64,000 nucleotides of DNA. Origin: Chelativorans multitrophicus. GTDB taxonomy: Bacteria; Pseudomonadota; Alphaproteobacteria; Rhizobiales; Rhizobiaceae. Positions within the stretch are counted from its first letter, which is position 1, and the number at the start of each line of letters is the position of its first letter. The notes under the pieces are model-generated. The model was not told where the DNA came from. It worked only from the letters and a program-made list of their open reading frames with translations, and did not search any database. The DNA is taken from positions 124,001 through 188,000 of the forward strand of contig NZ_JAAAPL010000003.1 in the NCBI RefSeq assembly GCF_011317445.1, given 5' to 3'. The position numbers and the translations under genes were made by a program. Positions 25,325-33,201 of this stretch are shown in pieces.

Positions 25325-26338
25325 ATGTTCAAGATGAGCCGACGCCTGTTACTGGCCGCAGCCGCCACAGGCTGTATATCGCTTGCCGCGCCTGCGGTGG
25401 CCCAGGAAGTCAGACTGGACATGCAGGAATATTTCGGTCCGACCAATCTCTCGGGAACCGCCAGTTCCGATTTCGCGAAGCTGGTTTCAGAAAAGACGAA
25501 CGGCCAGGTCCAGATCAATGTTCACTTCAACGGCTCGTTGGGCCTGGGGGAAGCAGACATCCTGAAGACAGTCGAGCAGGGCGTTGTGCCGCTCTCAACA
25601 TCCATGCTCGATAAGATGCTCGGCACGATCCCGGTCGCCGCTATTCAGTCGGTGCCGTTCATGGCGACGTCGCTAGACGAGTCACGTGCGCTCTTCGAGT
25701 CTTTCGAGCCCTATGTCCGCGAGCAGCTCGAAAGCCAAAATCAGATGCTTCTGTTCGAGGTGATCTCGCTGCCGGATGGACTCTGGTCGAAGAAGCCCGT
25801 TCCCGACGTCGATGCATTGAAAACGCTGAAGACCCGCACCAACAGCCCGATTGCGACAAGAACCCTGAGTAATGTCGGCGCCTCTCCGGTTCCCATGGCC
25901 TGGGGTGATGTTGCGCCGGCGCTGGTAACGGGCGTTATCGACTCCGTCATCACGACGGACGATAACGGGCTCCAGTCGCATCTTTACGAGCAGATGTCAG
26001 ACTTCACACGGCTCAACATGTCGACGGCATTCTGGATCGTTCACATGAATAAGGATGCCTACAATTCCCTTTCTCCCGACGAGCAGAAGGCTGTGCTGGA
26101 GGCCGCCGAGCAGGCGCGTTCCGACGCATATGACAGGGCGAAGGTGCGCCTCAAGGAAAACAGCGCTGAAATGATTTCGAAAGGCATTGCAGTGGCTGAA
26201 GAAATATCCATGCCGTTCCGGCAGGCGCTCATTGAAGCTGCGGCGCCTTTGCGCGATGAGTGGTCCCAGAAGGTCGGCGCGGATGTCAGCTCTGCGGTGC
26301 TGTCTTCCTATGAAGAAGCCAAAAAAGGGTCAAACTGA
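25325..26338 (+). CDS. TRAP transporter substrate-binding protein (DctP type)
   Basis: A 337-residue periplasmic binding protein with a signal peptide (MSRRLLLAAAATGC..., cleavage near AVAQE). It is of the DctP family: GSLGLGEADILKTVEQGVV, KTLKTRTNSPIATRTLSNVGASPVPMAWGDVAPAL and TTDDNGLQSHLYEQ, the Arg in the RT(N/S) region being the usual carboxylate contact. A GGAGGAGG-type site precedes the ATG. TRAP systems use ion gradients to take up organic acids. The gene is followed by a 10-bp hairpin and then the two membrane components. Confidence 0.93.
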   Translation: MFKMSRRLLLAAAATGCISLAAPAVAQEVRLDMQEYFGPTNLSGTASSDFAKLVSEKTNGQVQINVHFNGSLGLGEADILKTVEQGVVPLSTSMLDKMLGTIPVAAIQSVPFMATSLDESRALFESFEPYVREQLESQNQMLLFEVISLPDGLWSKKPVPDVDALKTLKTRTNSPIATRTLSNVGASPVPMAWGDVAPALVTGVIDSVITTDDNGLQSHLYEQMSDFTRLNMSTAFWIVHMNKDAYNSLSPDEQKAVLEAAEQARSDAYDRAKVRLKENSAEMISKGIAVAEEISMPFRQALIEAAAPLRDEWSQKVGADVSSAVLSSYEEAKKGSN

Positions 26339-26357
26339 TTTAGCCGACGCATACCCT

Positions 26358-26381
26358 CCCGGCTCGCGCAGGCGGGCCGGG
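26358..26381 (+). other. Intercistronic hairpin after the TRAP binding-protein gene
   Basis: Ten-base-pair stem CCCGGCTCGC / GCGGGCCGGG (one G-U pair) with a GCAG loop, between the binding-protein stop and the small permease gene. Such structures commonly stabilise the 5' segment of the transcript so that the binding protein is made in excess. Confidence 0.6.
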
Positions 26382-26407
26382 GCTGATTCACACGGGAGGA
26401 GGTTTGC

Positions 26408-26917
26408 ATGCTGGCGAGGATTCTTGCTGCCACGGCGCGGTTTGGCGAAATTGCGGCCGGCGCCGTTCTGGTGGCTATGACTGCGTATATGCTTGTGGAA
26501 ATCGTCCTGCGCTGGACACTTGGCGTCTCGTCCAACCAAGTGGTGGAGTTCGTCGGATATGGGCTGGCGACGATGACCTTCCTTGGCGCGGCCCAGACCG
26601 TCCGCGACGGCGGAATGCTGCGGATAAACCTTCTCCTCTATTTCCTGCCCGAGGGTGTGCGAAAAGCATTTGATCTGCTCTGCATTGCCATCGGCATTTT
26701 TGCCATATCCTTTGTCGGGTACTACTACTGCGTGGACATGTATAGCAGCTATGTGCGCGGCTATGAAACGGAAGGCGTCATTGCGCTGCCTCTCTGGGTG
26801 CCGCCTCTGGGCCTCGTACTTGGATCGGTCCTTTTCCTGGTCGAGATGGTTCGCCAGTTCATCATGATTATGATCGGCGGTGAACGCTTCGCGGAATCGA
26901 TGGCAGAAGCCACCTAG
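26408..26917 (+). CDS. TRAP transporter small membrane subunit (DctQ type)
   Basis: A 169-residue membrane protein with four hydrophobic segments: FGEIAAGAVLVAMTAYMLVEI, the FVGYGLATMTFLGAA region, FDLLCIAIGIFAISFVGYYY and PLGLVLGSVLFLVEM. This is the pattern of DctQ subunits, which join the large permease and the binding protein. GGGAGGAGG lies upstream of the ATG. It is separated from the DctM gene by 12 bases. Confidence 0.92.
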   Translation: MLARILAATARFGEIAAGAVLVAMTAYMLVEIVLRWTLGVSSNQVVEFVGYGLATMTFLGAAQTVRDGGMLRINLLLYFLPEGVRKAFDLLCIAIGIFAISFVGYYYCVDMYSSYVRGYETEGVIALPLWVPPLGLVLGSVLFLVEMVRQFIMIMIGGERFAESMAEAT

Positions 26918-26929
26918 GGGATTTTTGCC

Positions 26930-28240
26930 ATGGAACCGGAATTCGCAAGAGGTCTCATCATAGTGGCCGTGCTGCTGGTGCTCCTCGGGTCGGGCATCTG
27001 GATCTTCGGGGCAATCTTCCTGATCAGTCTCGGCGGGTTGTTCTTTCTGCAGGATTTCTCGTTCGTTCGTATAGGCACGCTAATGAAAACCGTGTCGTGG
27101 CGCGCCCTCACCAGCTATGAACTGGCCTCGCTCCCGCTGTTCGTCTGGATGGCCGAGATTCTGTTCCGAACGCGACTGTCGGAGCAGATTTTCAGAGGCG
27201 TATCGCCCTGGGTGGACTGGGTACCGGGAAGGCTTCTCCACGTGGTTATCGTAGCCTGTGGATTGTTCGGAGCCGTTTCCGGTTCATCCACGGCCACGTG
27301 CGCGACCGGGTCCAAGATTGCCCTGCCGGAACTGCGCAAGCGTGGCTACGACGACGGTGTTATCATCGGCGCTCTCTCCGCGGGCGGCACGTTGGGGATT
27401 ATGATCCCACCCTCGATCGCCATGGTGATCTATGCGGTCGTCGCCGAGGTTTCACTTGTCAAGCTGATGCTCGCCGGCTTCCTGCCCGGATTGCTGATGA
27501 TGGGGCTCTTCTCCGGCTACATCTGTGGTTGGTCCGTCCTCAATCCACATCGCACACCAGACGATCCCGAACCGATGCGACTCATCGAGCGGTTTGCCAG
27601 ATTATTCGAACTCGCACCAGTTGCCGTGCTGTTCATCTTCATCTTCGGCGCGTTGTTTGCCGGCTACATCACCGCCACCGAATGCGCGGCGTGGGGAGTG
27701 GCGGGCGCCCTCCTGATTGCTGCGCAGCAGCGCTTGCTGACGTGGGAGACATTCAAGCTCAGCATACGAGGGACGGTTCGTACCACCAGCATGCTTGTCA
27801 TGCTTATCGGCATGGCCGCCATCATGTCGTCGTTTGTCGCCCTTGCCGGGATACCCAACGCAATGTCGCGCGCGGTGGACAGTCTGGGCGTCGGCCCCTT
27901 CGGACTGGTGGCGATCCTGATGCTGGTCTTTATCGTGCTGGGCATGTTCCTCGACGGCATGTCCATGATTCTTCTGACCTTGCCGGTAACCCTGCCGATG
28001 GTCGTCGCCGCTGGCTTCGACCCAATCTGGTACGGGATTTTCCTTATTCTGATGATTGAGATTGGTGCGCTGACCCCACCCGTGGGCTTCAACCTCTTCG
28101 TCCTTCAGAACATTACCGGCAAGAACATATTCTCGATCGGCCGGATGTCATTTCCGTTCTTCCTGATGATGGTCATCTGCATCTTCGTTCTGGTGGCGTC
28201 CCCGCAAATCGTAATGGTTCTGCCCAATCTCTATCACTGA
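26930..28240 (+). CDS. TRAP transporter large permease (DctM type)
   Basis: A 436-residue polytopic inner-membrane protein, the translocation channel of the TRAP system. It has about twelve hydrophobic segments and the family motifs SGSSTATCATGSKIALPELRKRGYD and GTLGIMIPPSIAMVIYAVVAEVS, then GALTPPVGFNLFVLQNI near the C-terminus. The length is typical. It is the final gene of the three-gene transporter unit governed by site 3; the next operator follows within 100 bases. Confidence 0.94.
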   Translation: MEPEFARGLIIVAVLLVLLGSGIWIFGAIFLISLGGLFFLQDFSFVRIGTLMKTVSWRALTSYELASLPLFVWMAEILFRTRLSEQIFRGVSPWVDWVPGRLLHVVIVACGLFGAVSGSSTATCATGSKIALPELRKRGYDDGVIIGALSAGGTLGIMIPPSIAMVIYAVVAEVSLVKLMLAGFLPGLLMMGLFSGYICGWSVLNPHRTPDDPEPMRLIERFARLFELAPVAVLFIFIFGALFAGYITATECAAWGVAGALLIAAQQRLLTWETFKLSIRGTVRTTSMLVMLIGMAAIMSSFVALAGIPNAMSRAVDSLGVGPFGLVAILMLVFIVLGMFLDGMSMILLTLPVTLPMVVAAGFDPIWYGIFLILMIEIGALTPPVGFNLFVLQNITGKNIFSIGRMSFPFFLMMVICIFVLVASPQIVMVLPNLYH

Positions 28241-28333
28241 GACCGGAGCAGGACCCAGATCACCAGTGCTGGGCTGACCGCAGCAATTCGAGTGCCGCTG
28301 TTTCGGACGGTGAGAATTGCGTTGCGTTGACGT

Positions 28334-28356
28334 GATTTGGTATTTGGTATACTGTA
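28334..28356 (+). promoter_or_regulatory. GntR-type operator (site 4), SDR-FMN reductase operon promoter
   Basis: GATTTGGTATTTGGTATAC with a weaker right arm (TGTA), 27 bases before the SDR start codon, so it overlaps the probable promoter. The left two-thirds match sites 1-3 exactly. Confidence 0.65.
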
Positions 28357-28382
28357 CACAGAAACTAGGGAGCGAAACGATC

Positions 28383-29147
28383 TTGGAAAAGGCAGTCGTA
28401 TTGATTACCGGGGCGGCCAGCGGAATCGGCGCCGCCGTAGCGCGCAAGCTCGCCGCAGACGGATTTCGCGTTGCGGCGTGCGACCTGAATTTGCCTGGCG
28501 CGGAGGCAACCGCGTCAGCGCTGGGGGATGGCCACAAAGCGTGGCTGATGAATGTGACGGATGAGTCGAGCGTGGCCGCCAGCTTCGCCGGTGCCGTCGA
28601 GAGTATGGGGCCAATCTACGGCGTCGTTTGTTGCGCGGGGGGCGTGAAGTCGTCCTATGACAAGATGCCCGCAACCGCAGATGTTTCGCTCGACGACTGG
28701 ATTTGGACGGAGGCGTTAAACGCGCGCGGCGCGTTCTTGTGTATTCGCGAATTCCTGCGTCAGCATCGTGCAAACCGGTTGCAGGGCGGCAGGATCGTGA
28801 CCTTCGCGTCGCTGGCTGGCCAAACCGGCCGAAAGGCCGGGGTTTCCTACGGTGCGGCCAAGGCAGCGGTGCTGGGCCTGACGCGCACTGTGGCGCTCGA
28901 GGTCGCGCCCCAGGGGATTACCTGCAACGCCGTGGCGCCGGGAGTCATCGACACGCCCGCCTTCCGCGGCATCGTGGAGGCAGGTCCCCAAGACGAATTG
29001 CGGGGCCCCTACATCCAGGAGGTTCCGCTGAAGCGCGTCGGCAAAGCCGAGGAAGTCGCCGCCGCGGTCTCCTATCTGATGTCACCGGGTGCCGGGTTCG
29101 TCACCGGCTCGACCCTCGACGTCAATGGCGGGCTCAGGATGGGCTGA
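28383..29147 (+). CDS. Short-chain dehydrogenase/reductase
   Basis: A 254-residue NAD(P)-dependent SDR with cofactor motif TGAASGIG, the NNAG-equivalent CCAGG, the catalytic Ser (FASLAGQ), YGAAK with Tyr and Lys, and the C-terminal TGSTLDVNGGLRMG. The start is a TTG at 28383 with AGGGAG ten bases upstream. The only in-frame ATG, at 28317, lies upstream of the operator and would place it inside the gene. It probably oxidises or reduces an intermediate of the regulon's pathway. Confidence 0.88.
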   Translation: MEKAVVLITGAASGIGAAVARKLAADGFRVAACDLNLPGAEATASALGDGHKAWLMNVTDESSVAASFAGAVESMGPIYGVVCCAGGVKSSYDKMPATADVSLDDWIWTEALNARGAFLCIREFLRQHRANRLQGGRIVTFASLAGQTGRKAGVSYGAAKAAVLGLTRTVALEVAPQGITCNAVAPGVIDTPAFRGIVEAGPQDELRGPYIQEVPLKRVGKAEEVAAAVSYLMSPGAGFVTGSTLDVNGGLRMG

Positions 29148-29248
29148 CTGCGGCCGCTCGCATGCGACCGATGACGGCTCCATCAGTCGCCAGAATCGCG
29201 GTCGCGACGAGCGACCGCCAGCGGCAACACAACGGGAGGAGAACCGAA

Positions 29249-29857
29249 TTGAGTAGCAGGCCTCTGATCGTCGGCATAGGCGGGTCGACCCGGCCGGGCT
29301 CGTCTTCAGAAATGGCATTGCGGTATGCGATGACCATGGCGAGCAATCTAGGGGCGGATATCGAGATCTTCGACGGAGCAGCATTGTCAATTCCCATGTA
29401 CGCGCCAGAAATCCCCTTCAGGACTGCGGAAGCGCAAAAGCTGATTGCCGCGCTTCAGCGTGCAGATGGCGTGATCCTGAGTTCTCCCGGCTACCATGGC
29501 TCGGTCTCCGGCATGCTTAAGAATGCCCTGGACTATGTGGAGGATTTGCGCAGCGACGTACGGCCCTATTTCGAGGGGCGGCCTGTCGGCTGCATTGTCT
29601 GCGCTTCCGGCTGGCAGGCGGTCGGTACTACTTTGACCGGTCTGCGGTCTGTGATTCACGCGCTAAGGGGCTGGCCCACGCCGCTGGGCGTTGGGATCAA
29701 CACAGCGGTAGGAAAGGCATTCAGCGCGAATGGCGATTGTCTGGATGAGGCCGTACGTGGGCAGCTGACCCTGCTTTCGCAGCAGGTTCTGGACTTTCTC
29801 AATGGCGAGCATGCGAAATGGCCGGCCCGGATGCGCGCTACGGCTAGAAAGGAATGA
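29249..29857 (+). CDS. NAD(P)H-dependent FMN reductase
   Basis: A 202-residue flavodoxin-like FMN reductase with VGIGGSTRPGSSSEMAL (phosphate-binding loop), SSPGYHGSVSGMLKNALDYVEDL (FMN site) and ASGWQAVGTTLTGLR. It probably supplies reduced FMN to the luciferase-like monooxygenase encoded in the same regulon at 19524-20693. The start is TTG at 29249 with GGGAGGAG seven bases before it; no ATG fits the domain. It lies about 100 bases after the SDR gene and overlaps the next gene by four bases. Confidence 0.88.
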   Translation: MSSRPLIVGIGGSTRPGSSSEMALRYAMTMASNLGADIEIFDGAALSIPMYAPEIPFRTAEAQKLIAALQRADGVILSSPGYHGSVSGMLKNALDYVEDLRSDVRPYFEGRPVGCIVCASGWQAVGTTLTGLRSVIHALRGWPTPLGVGINTAVGKAFSANGDCLDEAVRGQLTLLSQQVLDFLNGEHAKWPARMRATARKE

Positions 29858-30159
29858 CTATGCTTCTCAAGATTGGATGGGGCCGTCTCCGGCCAGGAGG
29901 CTGGGAGGATTTTGAGCGAGATTACGTCACCTTGCACGACAGCAATTTGGTGGCCGGACGTCAATCCTATTATCTGGTTCAGGACATTACTCAACCAGAT
30001 GCCGGCTTTGCATTGACGGTGTGGTCGAACGAAGCCGAGTTGGCCGCGTATGATAATTCGGCTCTCAGGCAACAAACGGTTTCCCAACTTCAGAAACATT
30101 TTACGGATCGCAACAACAACCAGATTTGCCGGATCAGACATCACAAGACCTGGTCCTAG
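29854..30159 (+). CDS. Antibiotic-biosynthesis-monooxygenase-like dimeric alpha-beta barrel protein
   Basis: A 101-residue small ferredoxin-like fold protein (KIGWGRLRPGGWEDFERDY, AGFALTVWSNEAELAAYD) of the ABM/dimeric alpha-beta barrel superfamily. Members oxidise quinols or act as accessory proteins without cofactors. Its ATG overlaps the FMN-reductase stop. Co-regulation with an FMN reductase and an LLM monooxygenase suggests a part in the same oxygenation, perhaps handling an unstable product. Confidence 0.75.
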   Translation: MTMLLKIGWGRLRPGGWEDFERDYVTLHDSNLVAGRQSYYLVQDITQPDAGFALTVWSNEAELAAYDNSALRQQTVSQLQKHFTDRNNNQICRIRHHKTWS

Positions 30160-30394
30160 ATTTGCCTGCAGCCTGCACCCTGCAGAGGGGAAATGATCCG
30201 GGTAGGAAGCCACGTCAGTATCCGGAAGCTGGTGGCAAACCGAATTGACCATGGACCACCGATTATGTGCGCCCATGTTTCTGGCTCGACCACTGCTCAA
30301 ATCTGCTTTGCCTGCAGGGCACGTAAACTTAGGAGCAACGTGCCGACGCCATCAGTCTTACTCAGGCCAGTGCTTACAGAAGCTCAATGCATCA

Positions 30395-31534
30395 TCAGTC
30401 CGCAATCGCGCGAGCGGACCCGGAGCCAGCGCCCTGTTTCGCGGATTTTGCGAGAAAGTCGGCATCATAGGGCAGCATAAAGTTGTGACCGCCACGCATT
30501 GTCACCCGAAGCTGTCCATCCACAATGTCTATCCTTTCCGCTTCCGTTTCGTGCCCGAAGAGCGTTGTGGCTCCTATCACGCACCGGATTTCCGGGTCTC
30601 CCTCGAGGGATATCGCCGTTTTGATGCCATTGCGGCTAAGGTGATTGTCGGAAATCGACGAGCTGTGGCCGTAGGCAAAATAAGTGCATGCTTCTTCCAC
30701 GCCAAGAACGCCGCGATGGCGGCCGTTCCATGGGGCATAAAACCGCCCCCCGTTGGAGTACCAGAAAATCGTCGCCGGAAGAACGGCCGGTTGTTTCAAC
30801 GCAATGGCGATGTCCCGTTCGTTTGGGCGGACAACCGCAGTCCAACCCAGCGGATTCGCCGGGTTTTCGATAAGCATCACCAGGTCTTCATTAATATCGG
30901 CAATCGGGTATCGCAGGAGATCCACCTGCCCACCATCACTCGTCGGAAATGCGTGGAGATCCTCTGACGTTGAAGGATACGCAAGTGCGGATTTTCCCCT
31001 TTCCGGATCAGGCTCCAGCGAAATGGCCATCGTCTCCGCTCGCAGCTTGGGCGACACAGATACCACACCCCCGGACGGCAAGCTCACCATCGGATGATAG
31101 GCGACCGGTATTGACCCTTGGCTTCCCACAAAACGGTGCGACTGGTAGAGGAACGGATGCCGGTCACGTACCGTCAAAGTCTTGATGACCTGACCGCCCA
31201 TGACCGTTTTAGAAAGCAGGAAGCTGGCGCGTTTACTTCCTTCGAAATCCTCCTCCTCCAGCAAGGTCCATGGCGCATTCGCAGGCCAGCCGTGAAGGGG
31301 CGTATTCTCGATATCGGACTTGGCGAAGGGCGCACAGAAGAAGTCAACCGACATTCGTTCCAGGTGCGGGTCCGTTCCCTCCGGGAATTCCTGGTTTGGA
31401 TCGTCCCTCCACGGGACTGTGTGGAACGGCGACAGTTCGCGGCCGTCGCGGGTGACGACGAGTTTTGAGATCTGCCCGAGGCCGAGGTCGAAGATTACCT
31501 CGATTCCGATCGCCGAAAGATTGTAAGACTTCAT
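30395..31534 (-). CDS. Aldose-1-epimerase-like (galactose-mutarotase fold) protein
   Basis: A 379-residue protein of the galactose-mutarotase-like beta-sandwich superfamily, judged from the layout ISKLVVTRDGRELSPF at the start, PLHGWPANAPWTLL (conserved His-Gly region), SHRFVGSQGSIPVAYHPMVSLP and FWYSNGGRFYAPWNGRHRGVLGVEEACTYFA. These enzymes interconvert sugar anomers. Its start forms a TGATG junction with the GMC oxidoreductase stop, and it is the last gene of a long leftward sugar operon. The specific sugar is unknown. Confidence 0.75.
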   Translation of the reverse strand: MKSYNLSAIGIEVIFDLGLGQISKLVVTRDGRELSPFHTVPWRDDPNQEFPEGTDPHLERMSVDFFCAPFAKSDIENTPLHGWPANAPWTLLEEEDFEGSKRASFLLSKTVMGGQVIKTLTVRDRHPFLYQSHRFVGSQGSIPVAYHPMVSLPSGGVVSVSPKLRAETMAISLEPDPERGKSALAYPSTSEDLHAFPTSDGGQVDLLRYPIADINEDLVMLIENPANPLGWTAVVRPNERDIAIALKQPAVLPATIFWYSNGGRFYAPWNGRHRGVLGVEEACTYFAYGHSSSISDNHLSRNGIKTAISLEGDPEIRCVIGATTLFGHETEAERIDIVDGQLRVTMRGGHNFMLPYDADFLAKSAKQGAGSGSARAIAD

Positions 31535-33165
31535 CAGCGCACCATAGCTTGCGCAGGGACTGGCTGTTTAGCGCTCTCGGTGTCGACCGTCTTGAGGATC
31601 ATATCCGCCGCCTTCTCTGCGATCATCATCGTCGCAGCCGCCGTATTACCGGAGATAAGCTTCGGCATGATCGAAGCATCGACCACTCGAAGTCCCTCGA
31701 TGCCATGCACACGCAGGCGGTCGTCGACGACAGCCATTGGATCGCTGCCCATCTTGCAGGTTCCTACGGGGTGGAAGGTTGAATTGGCGTTCTCGCGGAT
31801 GTAGCGGTCGATATCGTTTTCGTCGGTCATGTGCGCCCCCGGCGCATATTCGAAATCACGATATTCGTTGAAGGCCGCCTGCGCGAAGACTTCGCGACCG
31901 ATGCGCACACCTTCGCGCATGAGCCGGACGTCCTCGGGCGAAGAGAGATAGTTCGGATCGATCATCGGATGCTGGCGCGGGTCGGCCGACTTGATCCTGA
32001 TCGTTCCGTGGCTGTGTGGATGCGAAATGTTGAAATATGCCATTACGCCATGCCGTGGAACGATGATCCGGCCGCAATCCTCGTACATCAGACCGACGAA
32101 GTGATATTGCAGATCGGGCATAACCAGCTCGGGCCTGGAGCGAACGAATGCCAGTGCTTCGCCGCCGCTATAGACGCAAGGCCCCGAATTCGTCAGGAAA
32201 TACTGTGCCAGGCCCAGTGCCGCCTTCAATGGCCGAGTGTGCGGATAAAGGCTGAGGGGCTTCTTTATCGCGAGTTTGACGCCGGCGGCGAGATGATCCT
32301 GGAGATTGGCCCCGACCCCCTGCAAGTTCACGATGGTATCGACGCCCGCGGAGGAAAGAACCGCCTCGGGCCCTATGCCTGATAGCTGGAGCAGTTGGGG
32401 GGAATTGATCGAGCCGCCGCAGAGAATCACCTCGCGCCGCGCACGCCTGACCTGGCTTTGCCTTCCCTTGACGATCTCTACCCCGACTGCACGGCCGTTC
32501 TCGATGAGGACGCGGGAGACGAGCGTATTGGTCAGAACAGTCAGGTTCGGCCGCGTCATGGCCGGGCGGAGGTAGGCTGTGGCAGCACTGACGCGGCGCT
32601 TGTTGGCCACATACCCGTCCATCGGCCCGAAGCCCTCCTGGCTGGCCGCATTGACATCGTCCGTATACGGATAGCCCGCCTGCACTCCGGCCTCGATGAA
32701 GGCCTTGCTGAGTGGGCTGAGATTCTTAACGCGGGTGGTGGATACGGGACCTCCCGAACCGTGGAACGCATCGGCACCAAGCTCCCAGTTCTCTAGGCGC
32801 TTGAAATAAGGCAGCACATCGTCGTAGGACCAACCTTGGTTGCCCATCTGCGCCCATCCGTCAAAGTCGTTCGGATGCCCGCGGACATAGACCATGCCGT
32901 TTACCGACGTGGAACCGCCAACCGTCTTGCCGCGGGGCCAAAACATCACCCTATTGTCCAGGTGTCTCTGGGCCACAGTGTGATAGCCCCAATCGACCAC
33001 ACCCGTCTTCATCAGACCAAAGTAGCCCGCCGGCATATGAATGAGTGGATTGCGGTCGGGGCCACCCGCCTCAATCAAAAGCACCTCGCAGCCCCTGTCC
33101 GCGGAGAGACGGTTCGCCAGGACGCACCCCGCCGCCCCGGCGCCGATGATGATGTAGTCAGCCAT
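31534..33165 (-). CDS. GMC-family FAD-dependent oxidoreductase (second copy)
   Basis: A 543-residue GMC flavoprotein with IIGAGAAGCVLANRL, LLIEAGGPD, GGSTSVNGMVYVRGHP and the C-terminal catalytic STFHPVGTCKMG (His) and SGNTAAATMMIAEKAA (Asn) regions. It would oxidise an alcohol group, here probably of a sugar or polyol brought in by the ABC transporter encoded just upstream. It differs clearly from the copy at 1042-2661, so it is not a recent duplicate. It starts 36 bases after the permease stop and overlaps the epimerase-like gene. Confidence 0.92.
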   Translation of the reverse strand: MADYIIIGAGAAGCVLANRLSADRGCEVLLIEAGGPDRNPLIHMPAGYFGLMKTGVVDWGYHTVAQRHLDNRVMFWPRGKTVGGSTSVNGMVYVRGHPNDFDGWAQMGNQGWSYDDVLPYFKRLENWELGADAFHGSGGPVSTTRVKNLSPLSKAFIEAGVQAGYPYTDDVNAASQEGFGPMDGYVANKRRVSAATAYLRPAMTRPNLTVLTNTLVSRVLIENGRAVGVEIVKGRQSQVRRARREVILCGGSINSPQLLQLSGIGPEAVLSSAGVDTIVNLQGVGANLQDHLAAGVKLAIKKPLSLYPHTRPLKAALGLAQYFLTNSGPCVYSGGEALAFVRSRPELVMPDLQYHFVGLMYEDCGRIIVPRHGVMAYFNISHPHSHGTIRIKSADPRQHPMIDPNYLSSPEDVRLMREGVRIGREVFAQAAFNEYRDFEYAPGAHMTDENDIDRYIRENANSTFHPVGTCKMGSDPMAVVDDRLRVHGIEGLRVVDASIMPKLISGNTAAATMMIAEKAADMILKTVDTESAKQPVPAQAMVR

Positions 33166-33201
33166 GGTTCAATGTCTTCCCGGTCGATGAGCGGACGGCT
33201 A

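Noticed and set aside
1042-33165. The two GMC oxidoreductases as a recent duplication
   Set aside because: Outside the shared flavin and His/Asn motifs their sequences differ throughout and their operon contexts are unrelated.
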